From positions 77,045,700 through 77,109,699 of the forward strand of contig NC_134546.1 of assembly GCF_050624435.1 (NCBI RefSeq): a stretch of DNA of 64,000 bases, read 5' to 3'. Under the pieces are notes generated by a model. That model searched no databases, had not been told where the DNA came from, and saw only the letters and a list, made by a program, of their open reading frames with translations. A program made the translations under genes and the position numbers. The stretch comes from Tenrec ecaudatus. Lineage: Eukaryota; Chordata; Mammalia; Afrosoricida; Tenrecidae. Shown in pieces: positions 49,291 through 62,944 of the stretch (position 1 is the first letter of the stretch; the number at the start of each line of letters is the position of its first letter).

Positions 49291-51547
49291 CAGTGTTTTC
49301 TTTTGGTTGGAACACAGTAGTAGAAGAATCATTTCTCTGCCTAGCTGCTTCACTGTGCTTGAGGGTTATCTGTAAATTAGAATAATCAGGTTCTGTAGCC
49401 AGTCAACCATAAAATGTAGCAAATGTCTGGGGAGGGCTCAGGGCAGGTTTGAGGTCAAGCAGCATTAGGTCAAGATGGTGACTCACCTTCTTGCTTGTCA
49501 AGTTACACACTTATATTATACTCACTCACTTTATACCATTGACAATGTATATGCTAACTGCATGAGGTGCATGCCTTATGAATGATCTGTAAACTCTGTT
49601 ACATATGCCCACTGGAAAATACATGCAATCTCTCAGTCCTGGCATGGGAAGGGAGCCTCTGTGTCCGGCTGTCTTCTCTCTGTCTTTTAATATTTGCCAC
49701 AATTGCAATGCCACTCCTAAGGTTCGAGTGTTGGGGACCTCTGTACCACCAAAATAATCCACCCACTCATAAAATTAGAATTTTGAGTACCAGTGAAATG
49801 AGCCGAATGAGCTAGAAGTAGCTGATTTATACTCACACAAAGTAGATAAACACCTGTTTATATTAACAAACAAATTTACAGTGCACTGTGCAATGGAATG
49901 TGGAGTCATAGCAGCATCACCAGCGTACGAGGCTCTGCACCTTCAGTGGCACCCGCTATCAGGAACAGTGCAGATGGGGGAGGTCAAACAGAGCTCAGCT
50001 CTCCAACATTTTTGGTCAATTCTTACACAAGTCATTCCTCCCACACCACTCTTTGTCTCACTTGTGGGTTTGATAATCCATTGTGATGGCCACACAAAAC
50101 TCATAGATCAAAGTGGACTATTAATGAACAAGGTAAAACTTGGGATCAGGAATAAGAAGCTATAACTCAGATCCCTAAACAGAAAATTCATAGGGTTTAT
50201 GTCCCTTCCTGAGTGTGGGATACTCTTAGAAACCACCTTAGGACAAGCATTTCTTGTCAGTCTTAGGACAAATTCTTCTCGGCCACCTTAGAGCAGTATT
50301 GACTTAACTTTAACTAAAAGGTCCTCTTGCACCTGCCTTCTTTCATCACATGCTCTCTAAGGGGCCCCTCCTAATCTGGCCTAAGCAGGGAAGGTGCTAG
50401 GTTGAACCAAGAAGCCATCATATCAAGAAAGAGAGAACTGCCTGCAGGTATTGTTGAGATGAGACAGTGGGACACTGGCCTGTTATCTGAACAGTTGATT
50501 TGGTTTTGTTAGCCCCTGCAGCCACATAGTTCAGAATGAACCCAGGGATTAGGGATTTGCCAGCTTGCAGACATTCAGGAGCCATTTCCATGACATCCCT
50601 GCAACTGTAAGGTGCCTGTGTGACCTGATTTGGGAGCTTCCTCCACTCCATGAGCCAACAGTTTGCTGCCTGACATTTGAGATTCACCAGTTTCCACATC
50701 CTGAAGAGTTATTTACCTGATGGCTATTTAGTTTTGTGAGATACTGCAGAGCAAATCAAGGAACACCTTGAACCTCTACCTCATAGGGACTGGTCTACTA
50801 CTGCTCCTGCACAATGCACTGTAATATTCATGAGTACCAATGGAGATAATGCCGAGGGCAGAAGGGACACATGACAGAACCAATTGTAACAGGTCCAGAA
50901 AGGGCTTTTCAGCCAAGATATGGGACAGGCAGGCAGGTTCAAGAAGATGCTATCCCTTAAGGAGCTGGGAGGAGCCTAGAGAGAAGAAACGATGAAATGA
51001 GCCTACCTTCAGGGGCTAAATGTCTGAAAGGGACAGAGAGAACAGGCCTGCCCTGAAGAAGAGCAAATTTGCCTACATGGTTCTTTAATATGAATGCCAA
51101 TGTGTAGCCTATTAATTCTGATACCAAATTACAAACTGTTACTGAATAAGATTTGTACCTGTGACTCTGGACTGTAATTTGCACATGGCCACTGCAAAAA
51201 TTAATGAGCTGAGTAACAGAAGACTGTGGGAAAGATACTGGTGTCAGAACTGGAAAACTACTGGCAGGTACAGGTCTGTTTAAACTCTGCCTCACATGAA
51301 TCAGGGTTGATGTTGATGGGTGATTCTCCCTCCTACTTCTATACTTAGAGGAAGTGAAAAGCTATCACCCATTTTTTAAACTACAATCGCTACAAGTCCC
51401 ATTTTAGATGCATTAATGATAATGGGGCTGTTTGGGAGAATATGTAACATATCACCTTCAGAAAGAAGCATTAAGGAGACTTAATCAGAGAAAACTCCCA
51501 TGGAATACTGAACGGTCCTAAAGAGGTGATCTTATTTCTCCTTAAAA
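49291..51547. other. no gene recognised; possible LTR relic at 49840-50220
   Basis: 49840-50220 contains 'tcttacacaagtcattcctc', TGTGGGTTTGATAATCCATT and 'gatggccacacaaaactcat', which resemble a widespread old mammalian LTR-type repeat. It is a non-coding fossil and the assignment is weak. The rest is anonymous. Confidence 0.3.
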
Positions 51548-54030
51548 ACTAGGCATAATCAAGGAGTTGGAAACAACCCAAATTTCCATCAACAGATGAA
51601 TAGATTAAAACACTATGGTACATACATACAATGGAGTACTACGCATCCCTTAAAGCAGTGATAAACACATGAAGCACATTGCTGCATGGGAAGAACAGGA
51701 GGAAATTATGCTGAGCAGAGAAAGCCAAGCACAAAAGGACAAGTACAACATATGTCTGATGAGGTAAGCTTAAAGTGCAAAAGGGTCATAGGAAAAAGCT
51801 ACTATATACAAACATTCCTGGCGTGAGGTCCAGGGAGTATGGCATGGGCCAGATTAAATCATCCAGGGATACATATGGAGGCCAACTAAAAAGGGGGGTG
51901 GGGAGAATGAAAAAGACATTGGTAGCAGGGGAACAGGGCACTAACCCACCCAAGGGGAGGGTATTGTTTATATCTCCACAGAGAAAGAGGGCCAAGACTT
52001 CAACCCAGTGTACCAAGATGTGAATGCAACATATGAGCATGAAGCAGGGAGCCAATAGAGAGGTCTGAGGGACCAGTGCCAATCCCAACTATGTGGACAG
52101 TTCACCTCCCGCAGAAGAATTCACTTCAGAGGACAGCACTGAAGCTACAGCTCAGGGGGAGGGACATATCAGACCAGGGGACACAGAAGCAAATGAAGGG
52201 AGAGGAAGAGAGAGTGGAATATATGCTGGCCCACAAAGTCTGGAGGGTGATATTCCCACTCAGAGCAGCCAAAGCACAGAGAGAACTATAGGGCCAGCCC
52301 AAATAGGAGACACACCATCCCTCACAGACCCATAGCATTATGGGGAATAATACTGGAAAGAGTGCAGGAATTGCACCCAATCTGACCCCACCACACTGAG
52401 GTGAAACACTAAGGGCATGCAACAGAACAGCAAGTGCAACAGAGCAATGAAGTCCCCAGGAAATATCAAAAGTAGACTTTGGGTCCAGGCCATGGAACCC
52501 CATCAGACTCAACTGGAAAGCACCCCTAATGGTCAACAAACAGACCTTGAACTATTTACAAGCTTTTCTTTGTGTTGTTGTTGGTTTTATTGTTATAGTT
52601 TTATTGTCTTTTGTTGCTTTGTTTTGCTATGTTGTTTTCTGTGCATATTATTATCCCTGCAGTTCTCTCTAGAAAAGATAGGTAGGATAAACAGTCTGGA
52701 GGAGAAAACAAAGGGATCAACTGTTCCAGGGGTCGGGGAACATGGATGAAGGGAAGGCAGAGGGAAAAGAAGTGGTGTTAACAAATCCAAGGACAAGGAA
52801 ACAACAAGTGATTCAAAATTGATGCGAGGAGGGTGTAGGAGACCTAGTAGGGCTTGATCAAGGGTAATGTAACTGAGAGGAATTACTAAAACCCAAATGA
52901 AGGCTGAATGTGATAGTTGAACAAGAAGAAAGTAAAAGAAAGGAAAAAGGAGGCAAAGGGCATTGATAGACGCCTAATACAGGCATGTACATATATATAT
53001 ATATTTATATATGATGATGGGGAAATAGATCTATGGGCATTATTTATAGGTTTTCGTATTAAGGTAGCAAATGGACATTGAGCCTCCACTCAAGTACTCC
53101 CTCAATGCAAGAACACTTTGTTGTATCAACCAGGCATTCCATGATGCTCACCTTCCCGACACAACCACTGAAGACAAAGCGGGTGCAAAAGCAAATGTGG
53201 TGAAGAAAGCTGATGGTGCCTGGCTATAAAAGATATAGCATCTGGGGTCTTAAAGGCTTGAAGACAAACAAGCAGACATGTAGCTGAGAAGCAACAAAGT
53301 CTACATGGAAGAAGCTCATCAACCTCTTTGATCACGAGGTGTCAAAGGGATCAGGTGTCAGGCATAAATGAACAAAAAAATCATATAATTGTGAATGAGG
53401 GAGAGGGTGGAGTGGAGACCCAAAGCCCATCTATAGGCAACTGGACATCCCCTTACAGAAGGGTCATGGGAAGGAGAATAGCCAGTCAGGGTGAAGTATA
53501 GCACCAATGAAACATCTAACTTTCTTCGAGTTCTTTCCTCTTTCCTTCCCCCCCCCCACTATCATGGGGAAGTTCTATCTTACAAATTCAGATAGACCAG
53601 AAGATGTACACTGGTACAGACAGGAGCTGGAAACACAGGGAATCAAGGATAGATAAAATCCTCAGGACCAATAATGAGAGTAGAAATACCAGGAGGGGCA
53701 GGGGAAGGTAGGGGAAAAAGGGGGAACCTATCACAATGAAATACATATAAGCCCCTCCCTGGAGATGTACAACAGAAAAATGGGTGAAGGGAAACATGGG
53801 ACAGTGTAAGACATGAAAAAATAATAATAACTTAAATATTATCAAGGGTTAGTGAGGGAGAAAGAATGAAGGGGGAGGAAAATATTGAGGATCTAATATC
53901 AAGGGCTCAATTGGAAAGAAAATGTTTTGAAAATGATGATGTCAACAAATGTACAAATGTGCTTGACACGTAGATGTATGTATGGATTTTGATGAGTTGT
54001 ATGATCCCCCCAAAAATGATTAAAAAAATA
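51548..54030 (+). mobile_element. L1, ORF2 end plus full 3' UTR
   Basis: The 5' truncation falls in the end of ORF2 (GGAAACAACCCAAATTTCC, 'caatggagtactacgcatcc', 'gaggaaattatgctgagcag'). The whole 3' UTR follows and ends at an A-rich tail near 54030. The internal module is present once (about 53140-53400). It is the most complete 3' UTR in the window. Confidence 0.9.
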
Positions 54031-55430
54031 CAAAACTAGGCAGAGCATGTCATTTGATTGATTCTCATGGGTTGGCCATAGAATAATGAATCGAAAGAAT
54101 GTCATCCAAACAATTCTCAGTGATATATTATGTTCAATGTCAATAGTTTAGTTCAATGTCAATATATAGTCAATATGTATATGATCAATATACATATTCC
54201 TAATCTCCTACCTAGTGTTGAAATCAGAATCAGAGTTTATCTATAACTTCTATGATTTCAAATTTCCACTTTTCCATTGAACTGAATCAGTGTTATACAG
54301 GCTCCTACAATTCCAGTAGGAAATACAGAAAAGGATAAAACACATCAGAATCACCTGAGCCTTGGTCATTTTCTTTGGTCCTTAGAACACTGCCAGCAAC
54401 TGGGATGCTCTATGTTTGTCTTATGTGGATCAGCTCTAACGATGCTCACAAATTTCAATCTCTCATGGGGACATCCCAGAAATAATAATACCCAAACCAG
54501 GCACTTCTTCCTCTTTATTCTGTGCTGCTATTGACACCCAATTTACAGGCTTGTGAGAGAATACAATGTGAGTAATACATAACCTGTAGGTCCAGATGCT
54601 GTTACTGTTCTGTCCCTCTTCTTAACACAAAGTCCCCAATCCTGTTAACAGTGCCCTTACTGAGTGATGGAAAACGTGCTTATACCATGGCCAATAAATC
54701 AAAAACTCTTAATTTCCAGACATGTGAGTAAAAGATGACTTTATAATAAAGAGATTGGACAATCAAATATACATGCCAAAAGAAGGGGGGGGGGGAAAGC
54801 TGGATGCCTACCTGACAGCATACAGAACTATCAATTCCTTATTGCGTGACTCTCAAGGTAAATGAAAAATCAGTGAACTTCTAAGATGATTATGTTAATT
54901 AAAGCATCTGGAAACATTTTAAATGGGCTATATAAGAAGCTATTATAAACTGAAAGTGAATTTCTAGAGGAACTATACACATTGTACAATCACTTTAGAA
55001 ACACTTTAAAACTCACCATCATGTAGAGTTAGATGTATCAGAACCCAATAGGTCACAATAAAACTGCTGCACAGAGTTTCTGACAGTCTAAAGCCATGAC
55101 AGGCAGGTAGTGGGTTTGTACCTCTGACCATGAGGTTAGCAGTCCAACTCTAAATACATGTCTAAACCAGGGATCCAAAATAAACACTTATGTATCATAT
55201 TAGATTGAAACTTTATTTAGTGGGAAATGAAGTAAGAAGTATGCACCCAACACCCTAATGAGTGCACTTTTCAATCCCAAGGTAAACAATGCTTTTAGTG
55301 TAGCATTATTTGTAGTACCTAATGTAGTTTGCTAGTCGGCCTATACAAGTATACAGTCTTTCTAGCTATGGCCCCTTAACTCCTTTCAAATATTTACGTG
55401 GGTTTGTTGCCCGCCAATGTGAATGAAGCA
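54031..55430. other. no gene recognised
   Basis: Intergenic sequence with a short G-run at 54785-54795. Confidence 0.4.
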
Positions 55431-55435
55431 AAGGA

Positions 55436-55655
55436 GCCCTGGTGGCATAGTGGTTACTGTTGGGCTACTAACCCCAAGGTCAGCAGTTGGAAACTCGAAA
55501 GAAAGATGGTGCTTTCTTCTCCCAAGAGTGACACGGCTCTCTAATCTGATAAAAAGATACAGACTTTGAAACTCACAGGGCAGTTCTACCCTGTCCTATA
55601 AGCTCTCTATGAGTCAGTGCTAACTCGATAGCACTGAGTTTGGGTTTTTGGTTTA
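55436..55655 (+). mobile_element. AfroSINE, well preserved
   Basis: GGAGCCCTGGTGGCATAGTG head, 'ctactaaccccaaggtcagc' and a GCAGTTGGAAACTCG box B. The tail follows: GGGCAGTTCTACCCTGTCC, CTCTATGAGTCAGTGCTAAC, GATAGCACTGAGTTTGGG. This element supports an afrotherian origin. Confidence 0.92.
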
Positions 55656-55842
55656 AGAGGATTGGGCAGCTTGCCCAACAATACATTGGTACCCTTGTGG
55701 CTACACAAATAAGATGTCTGAAAACCTAACATGGGAATTAGTCACACTGGGCATCACATTCGGTTTAATTGAGCCATTTCAGAAACAGAAACTGGGATCT
55801 CACTACCATCAAAGAAGAAGAGCCTGGATCCAAGATTCTTTT

Positions 55843-56925
55843 TTGGGGGGTTGGGAAGAAATAGTTTTAATTGTTGTTCAGAAATATCCCCCAAGGTCTT
55901 CCAGGCATGATCTCTGCACACATCGGGAGCATCGGGCAAGAGTGCAGGCCCACCAGCCAGCTAACCTGAGGATTGCCTGGCAAGCACACTCCAGTCCTGG
56001 CTCATCTCCAGCGAGTCTGTCAGGTCCATCAGAGTACTCCCCAGGGTATTATAGCTGTCCTTAAAGCTCGTCAATTCGAGGAAATGCTTGGCAGGTTTAC
56101 TCTTCTGACTGGAAGGTAGGTGGGGAGACTTCAGGAGATTGGGTAAGGTCTCTGGCTGCTGACTGGTGGGGTCACTGAGAGCTCCCACTTCTTGCTTTGA
56201 CCACAGTGGCCAGCTCAGTCAGGGCCTCCTGATAATGCAGGGACTCACTCTGGACAAAAGACCCCTGTCCCACAGCTGACTGTCTCATAGTCATGCAGCA
56301 GGGTATCAATGAGGGCCTTGCACACATCCTTGAAAGGAGTAGTCTTGTTACAAAGATCAACCAGGTAGGAATGGAAATTTCTGCCCTTTAGGGAATGGGG
56401 ACGCTGACCTTCACTGTGAAATGGGATCTCAGAGGCAGGAATGGCGTGCAGAGTTATCTCTTGGACAGACAGTTGCAGCACTTTTTATTTCCCTGGGTTT
56501 CCAGCTGTGGTAGCCTGGCATCATCATCTGCAAGGAGCCGGGGTTCCTACTTGCAATCCAGAACTCTGAATAGTTGAATATCAATCTCTTCTTTCAGATC
56601 CTTGGGGGCATTGTGTCCCACAGGGACTTGAGGGCCCCTCCGAGATTTCATTGCAAAATGCATGATTTGCCTTTACACAAAAATAAATACCAGTACAAAC
56701 AGCAGGTTCCCGTAGGCCATTGCCAGCACGATATTCACCCCGGACAGCCAGTCACTACTGGACGCCATGGCCTTCCCACCCTACACAGAGCTGTTCTGAT
56801 TTACCCCATTGCCTTGACTCATCAGCCCGGGTTCGTCTGCGTTTCTTGGAGCTCCCCGGTCATTTCCTTATGGGGGGAAGACTAAGTGAGAAAACATGGC
56901 GGCTTGCAGGGATGGGGGGGGACAC
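55843..56925 (-). pseudogene. C1orf43: C1orf43 (NICE-3) processed pseudogene
   Basis: On the minus strand, ATG at 56768 opens MASSSDWLSGVNIVLAMAYG and a hydrophobic segment, followed by KRQIMHFAMKSRRGPQVPVG and NAPKDLKEEID, as in C1orf43. Later pieces (ASEIPFHSEGQRP, TPFKDVCKALIDTLL, YQEALTELATVVKARSGSSQ, LPSSQKSKPAKHFLELTSFK) lie in order but in different frames. An imperfect 15-bp target duplication (ATCCAAGATTCTTTT 55828-55842, ATCCTAGATTCTTTT 56926-56940) and an A-tail frame an intronless copy with 5' and 3' UTR. Stops and frameshifts show that it is dead. Confidence 0.9.
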
Positions 56926-56940
56926 ATCCTAGATTCTTTT

Positions 56941-57950
56941 ATTGAAAATTTTCAATCCAAAAGACAGAGAGCTATGATACAAGAGAGAAAGCGATGGGAA
57001 GGAGCAGCAACAGAGACATGGTGGTAGCAAAACAAAGAGACTGAGAGAGAACAATGAGATTAGAGGTCACACAACAAAAGAGCTCAGTGCCTTTGGGCAG
57101 GAAGTTAGTAGGTGAAGTAGTGTACATCTGAGTACCTCTCTTGGGAACTAGACTGGCCAACCCACACAGAGCTGAGTGCATTTGTTCTGGGGCTAAGGGG
57201 CGGAGCGACCATTTATCTGCAGTGCTAAAAGAACTTTGTAACATTTGCTCATTTAAGACAGAGACCAGGAGGCTGCAGAGTCTGACCTTACCTGCAGGTA
57301 TGTCTGTCAAGATTCTGTCCGAAAGGAGAACTGTACCTTGAGTCATTTATGACCCTAAATTGTGTGCTAGGGTAGAAAAGTAAACCCTATGTCAAATATA
57401 ATTTAAGGAGATCATTTATTATACTTTGAAGATAACAAAAGGCACACGCACGCATGCACGCACGTGCACACACACGCACACACACCATATATTTAAGGGA
57501 GGCCAATAGCATGAAGTCAAAATAACAACTGAGGATTCAGTCGGGACCCTGAATAAACAGGACATAGAACAAAAGACATTGTACGGATCATGATTGGTGG
57601 CAGATTAATAAATCACATGTACAGATGGGACTACAGCAACAGGAATGGGACCATGATTAGGACATGCGCATTATTAAAGGGACTTACAAGATAGGTCTAG
57701 GGCCTTTACACAAAGCAAGTCAAGGCAAGACTCATGACAATGGCCCCCGGTTTGTCCTCAGGAAGCTGATCTCCATCAAGGATACACCTAGGCAGGCAAG
57801 TGGAGAGGGTCTGGCTGGAAATGAATGCAGGCGATCTACTTCAAAGGCATTTCCCCCAGGGGAAGATGACCTAGCTGCTTGGTTAATGATCAGATAGAAT
57901 TTAATGGAGGCTTAATCAGATTAGGGACACAGCAAATAGACATTGAGTTG
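56941..57950. other. no gene recognised; (CA)n at 57445-57486
   Basis: Contains a CA/CG-rich microsatellite. Open frames at 56972-57346 (-) and 57664-57897 (+) have no recognisable domain. Confidence 0.4.
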
Positions 57951-57954
57951 TCAC

Positions 57955-58130
57955 TGTCATCAGCAACTCAAACCTAAAACACAACTCACTGCCATCGAGT
58001 GGATTCTAATTATAGCAACCCTTGAGGAGAAGATGAACTGCTGTTTGCTCACCCTGTTTGGAGTCTGGTGAATGGATTTGGTTCACAAACCAGTCAGAAG
58101 TTGAAATCCTCTCTGGTGATACTTCAATGT
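57955..58130 (-). mobile_element. AfroSINE tail relic
   Basis: CTCACTGCCATCGAGTGGAT and 'tctaattatagcaaccctt' match the antisense shared tail (CACTGCCATCGAGTCGATTC, GACTCATAGCGACC). Confidence 0.6.
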
Positions 58131-59655
58131 GCAAGACAGTAGTAACAGATTTCTAGCTCCCTAGATTGGCTCATATTTCTCTGTGGCAAATCATTGATCT
58201 GAAACAGAAGAGGAGTCAATGTTGAGAAAGACATGGCAGATTCTTAGCCTGTACTCCGCGTACTAAGTAGTGACCGCCCCCACACCCTGGGATCAAACCA
58301 TGCTCCAATCTGTGGGTGTTTGCATTAAACAGAGTCCACTCTAACTTTACAGAGCAATTTTACTAATTTCTCAAATATCCTTTTAAACTTTGGATCCACA
58401 TTCTATATATACAATATTTATTTTCAGAATTAAATGGAAGTATTTAAAACCTCAAAATTCTCAAGCTCCATTGAAACTAAATATCTTCATTTCACCAGCA
58501 ATCTAACTGAAGAAATGAGTATTTTATGAAGAACACTCTTTACTAACCTGTACTGCACCTCAGACCACAGCCCTTGATGTATTTGGCTAAAGTGATCCAG
58601 CTGAATCGTGCTCACATATGCCACTCAAATCCCTGCTGAGCTTTTCATCAAGTTTAACCCGCCCCAATCCCCTTGCATCCTGTGTATTCTTTACAATATC
58701 TACTGTGTGTGAAGAAATGTCTACCATTGGGTAACCCATTTATGCACAATAGTGAGGTAAGTAGAGAAACTTGCTGTAGATGTGGCCTACAAGAAACATA
58801 GGGACACCAATAGGACAACCCAGAGGTACCTTGGCCAACACAGAGATATCCTAAACAAGAAAATAAGCCAGGGGAAACCTTATTTGCTACTCTTTTAAGC
58901 TCTTGTGATAATGGTTGTCCATTTTTAAAGCCTTTTAGAAAGACTGCAGCCTACAGTAAAGGAATGGCAAAGGGTAGGTAGATGGATGCCAAGATCCAAG
59001 GTAAAGGCAGAAGCTTAAAAGAATAAGACAGATCCAGAAAAGAGATGACTGATCAATTATTTTTTCATCTTTGCCTAGATGCTGAATTCCAAGCTCTAGG
59101 TAATGCTGACAGATGTCAAACAACACAAACTGTAGGAGAGGGTATATTGGCTTGGATTTTGGCTGTCCCATGTATAGTCTTATTCTCCAAGGAAGAAGGG
59201 GGAAAGCTAGTGCATAGGCTTCAGCTTGTGAAACATGCTCCAAGCAGAACTAGTTTGGCAGGAAAACAAAATGAATGTACTGAGAAGAGGCTACGGTGTG
59301 ATAAAATAGGGAGGGAGTAGCCTGAGTGGCTAGTCGGACATCACTGACACTGCCCTTTTGCAGCCCACAGGGTGTTTCTGAAGGAGAGATGTGTGAGGTT
59401 GCAGTTATAGGATAAAGGGTGCAGACTAGTGCTCCTCTGAAATGAATCAGCAAGTCAAGCAACTATAGAAAAGCACAGTTGTTTTAGGCTCTCTCATGTA
59501 TACCAGTCATCAAGCATACCTTGAATATAAAGCTATCCATTCCACCGGGTCTTAAGGACAGGCTACAACTCAGGGTTCTTAAATTGGTTGGCTGCAGAGT
59601 AAGGTTGGCTTCCATGCCCCACCTTTAGCAACATTCTTAATCTAAACTTGACTAA
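58131..59655. other. no gene recognised
   Basis: Intergenic sequence. Short open frames at 58935-59462 show no domain. Confidence 0.4.
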
Positions 59656-59659
59656 ATTT

Positions 59660-60227
59660 TAATTCCTTTCAGAAATACTGATAGCTTATGCAAAAGACAC
59701 CAAAAAAACCTGAATGGTGATAATAACCGTCAAGAGATCAAAAGATACAAGAGGACTTACGTTGAGGACTAGGTTTACCTCACCCACATCATGGTATTGT
59801 CAATAGCCTCATATGTATTGGAAGTTGAATATTGCATAAGAAAGACTGAAGAAGAATCGATTTGTTTGAATTATAATGCTGGCAGAGAATGCTGTAATAA
59901 CATTGGTCTCCAAAGCACAAACAAGTCTGTCTTAGAAGAAGGAAGCTCAGAGAGCTAGTTAAAGGTAAAGATGGCGAGAGTTCATATTACATACTCTGGA
60001 CAATGTTGTCAGAGGGAGCAGTCCCTGGAGAAGGATAGTGTATGTGGTAAAGTAGAAGGGCAGGGAAAAATAGGAATCCCCAAATAAATGGACTGACATC
60101 GTGATGGCAACAATGGGTTCATCCTAAATTGTGAGTATGGCAGCCGAGAGGGCAGTGTTTCCTTCTGTTGTCTACTAGGTCTCTATGATGTGGAATCAAC
60201 TCACTGATATCTAACAACAACAACCTC
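59660..60227 (+). mobile_element. RTE/BovB-like LINE 3' end
   Basis: Ordered blocks of the RTE ORF end: CCAAAGCACAAACAAGTCTG, 'cttagaagaaggaagctcag', 'aaagatggcgagagttcata', CAGTCCCTGGAGAAGGATAG, GTAAAGTAGAAGGGCAGGG, GGTCTCTATGATGTGGAATC. The copy ends with the typical CAACAACAAC tail and is frame-broken. Confidence 0.85.
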
Positions 60228-60396
60228 AGAATCCACTAATCAGTACCCAAGACATGCACAAAATACCAGTGTGTTAGTTATGTTTACAAAAGTTATTTCC
60301 ATGGTAACGGATGCCAAACCTTTCATGAAACATTTGCTGGAACATACGCTCTCTTATTAAAAAGAAGGAAATGTAAAAAAAGAAAATAAACAAAAA

Positions 60397-60690
60397 GAAA
60401 ATGATTAGGGCAAAGAATGTACAGATGTGCTTTATACAATGTATACATACATATGTATATGTATGGATTGTGATGAATTATTCAGGGCTCATGAGGGAGG
60501 GGGAGCGGTGAGGGAGGGGAAAAACAAAAAGAGGACCTGATGCAGAGGGCTTAAGTCGAAAGCAAATGCTTTGAGAGGGGTTAGGGCAAAGAATGTACAG
60601 ATGTGCTTTATACATTTGATGTATGTATATGTATGGATTGTGATAAGAGTTGTATGAGCCCCTAATAAAATGTTTTTAAAAAAAGAGGGA
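60397..60690 (+). mobile_element. L1 3' end, short, partly dimeric
   Basis: Two consecutive partial 3' termini (ATTAGGGCAAAGAATGTACA at about 60401 and about 60579). The second closes with AATAAAATG and an A-rich tail. Confidence 0.8.
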
Positions 60691-60699
60691 ATGGGTTTC

Positions 60700-61215
60700 C
60701 TGTGTGTGAGTGTATAACAAAGCCATGACAAAATCACTGAGAAATTCCTGAGCCTTTTTGATTTACACAATTCTCCTGGAGATGAACTGAAGGAAATTCT
60801 CTAAGATCCACCCAGCAGGTCTTATGACAGAGTATTTCCCAAACTTGGGCTCAAGTGTGAGGGCAGCAGAAAGTCACTCAGGTGTGAGTGCCTATTTGTC
60901 TATCAAGAGTAGTGTAAATCATTTATCCCTCTACACTGAGGAGTCAGCTACAAGTCCAGAAGATCCAGCCAGAGCAAGTTATCTATGAGAGTTGCATGGG
61001 ATTCAGGATACTCAAAAGGTCACTGAATCACTGAATCAAAATTAAATTCCATGAGAAATTTCAAGGCTAACTGTAAGATGGATTAAAGTTGAAAATTCTG
61101 GTAGCTAGATATCAGAGTATTCAAACAATATGAATAAACACTTTATGTTTTGTTACTTAAGTTCAAGTTATTGGGTACAAACATAACAATGGTTGTGAGA
61201 GTACATTACTAACAT
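60700..61215. other. no gene recognised
   Basis: Intergenic sequence. Confidence 0.4.
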
Positions 61216-62935
61216 TTTCTTTAAACGTTTTATTAGGGGATCATACAACTCTTATCACAATCTATACATACATTATTTGTAATAGAGCACATCTGTACAT
61301 TCATTGCCCTCATCATTTTCAAAGCATTTGCTCTCCACTTAAGCCCTTTGCATCAGGTCCTTTTTCCCCCTCCCTCCCCACACCCACCTCCCTCATGAGC
61401 CCTTGATAATTTATAAATGATTATTTTGTCATATCTTGCCCTGTCAGACATCTCCCCTTTTCTGTTGTCCGTCTGCCGGGGAGGAGGTCACATGTAGATC
61501 CTTGTAATTGGTTCCGTCTCTCTAACCCACTCTCCCTCTACCCTCCCAGTATCGCCACTCACACCCCTGGTCCTGAAGGTATCCTCCACCCTGGATTCCC
61601 TGTGCCTCCAGCTCCTATCTGCACCAGTGCACATCCTCTGCTCTATCCAAACTTGCAAGGTAGAATTCAGATCATGATAGTGGGGGTCGGGGGGGAAGCA
61701 TTTAGGAACTAGAGGAAAGCTATATTCTTCATGGATACTACATCACACCCTGACTGACTCATCTCCTCCCCTAGACCCCTCTGCAAGGGGATATCCACTC
61801 TGCACTTCCCTTCATTCACTATGGTAAGATTTTTTGTTCTGATGATGCTTTAAACCTGATCTTTCGACACCTTGTGATCGCACAGCCTGGTGTGCTTCTT
61901 CCATGTGGGTTTTGTTGCTTCTGAACTAGATGGCCGCTTGTTTACCTTCAAGCCTTTAAGACCCCAGACACTATCTCCTTTGACAGCCGGGCACCATCAG
62001 CTCTCCTCTCCACATTTGCTTATGCACCCGTTTGTCCTCAGTGATCGTATTATGGAAGTGTACACCCAATGATATGATTTTTTTGTTCTTTGATGCCTGG
62101 TAACTGATTGCTTCAGAACCAAGTGATCACACAGGCGGCGTCTTCTTCCATGTGGGCTTTGTTGCTTCTGAGCTAGATAGCCGCTTCTTTATCGTCAAGC
62201 CTTTAAAACTCCAGACGCTATCTCTTTTGATAGCCGGCACCTAAGCTTTCTTTACCACATTTGCTTGTTCACCCGCTTTGTCTGCAGCGGTTGTGTCAGG
62301 AGGGTGAGCATCATAGAATGTCAATTTAATAGAAGTATTCTTACATTGAGGGAGTACTTGATTAGAGGCCCAATGTCCTTCCGCCACTTTAATCCTAAAC
62401 CTATAAATATAGGCACATAGATCTATTTCCCCATCCTCATATACATTTGCATATGTACATGTCTTTGTCTTGACCTCTATAAATACCCTTTGCCTCCCAG
62501 CTCTTTCCTCTATTTCTCTTGACTTTCCTCTAGTCCCACTATCATGCTCAGTACCTACCTGGGTTTCAGCAATATCTCTTCGCTACATTATGCTTGATCA
62601 TGCCCTACCAGGTCTGCCACAACCACCTTACCACCAAATTGGATCAATTGTTCCCTTGTCCCTGGGTTTGTTAACACCACTTCCTTACCCCCCACCTCCC
62701 CCTATCCCATTTTCCCAAGAACTATCAGTCCCGTTGTTTTTCCTCCAGTTTGTTCATCCAACCTATCTTATTTAGACAGACGTGCGGAGATAATAACATG
62801 CAAAAAACAAGACACAGCAAAACCAAGCAACAATATACAATAACACAACAACAACAAACCACTGAAAAAGAACAAAATAAAATACAACAAGAAAGAACAG
62901 CTTGTAGTTAGTTCAAGGATCTTTTGTTGGTACTA
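61216..62935 (-). mobile_element. L1 3' UTR, 5'-truncated (double-module type)
   Basis: Minus-strand copy of the main L1 3' UTR from the tail (antisense AATAAAACG near 61230) to the proximal part near 62935. As in the copy at 2703, the internal module of about 248 bp occurs twice (about 61843-62090 and 62091-62330). Confidence 0.88.
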
Positions 62936-62944
62936 ACATTTTCG

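Noticed and set aside
56972-57346. 124-residue minus-strand frame next to the C1orf43 retrocopy
   Set aside because: Lies outside the target duplication and has no recognisable domain.
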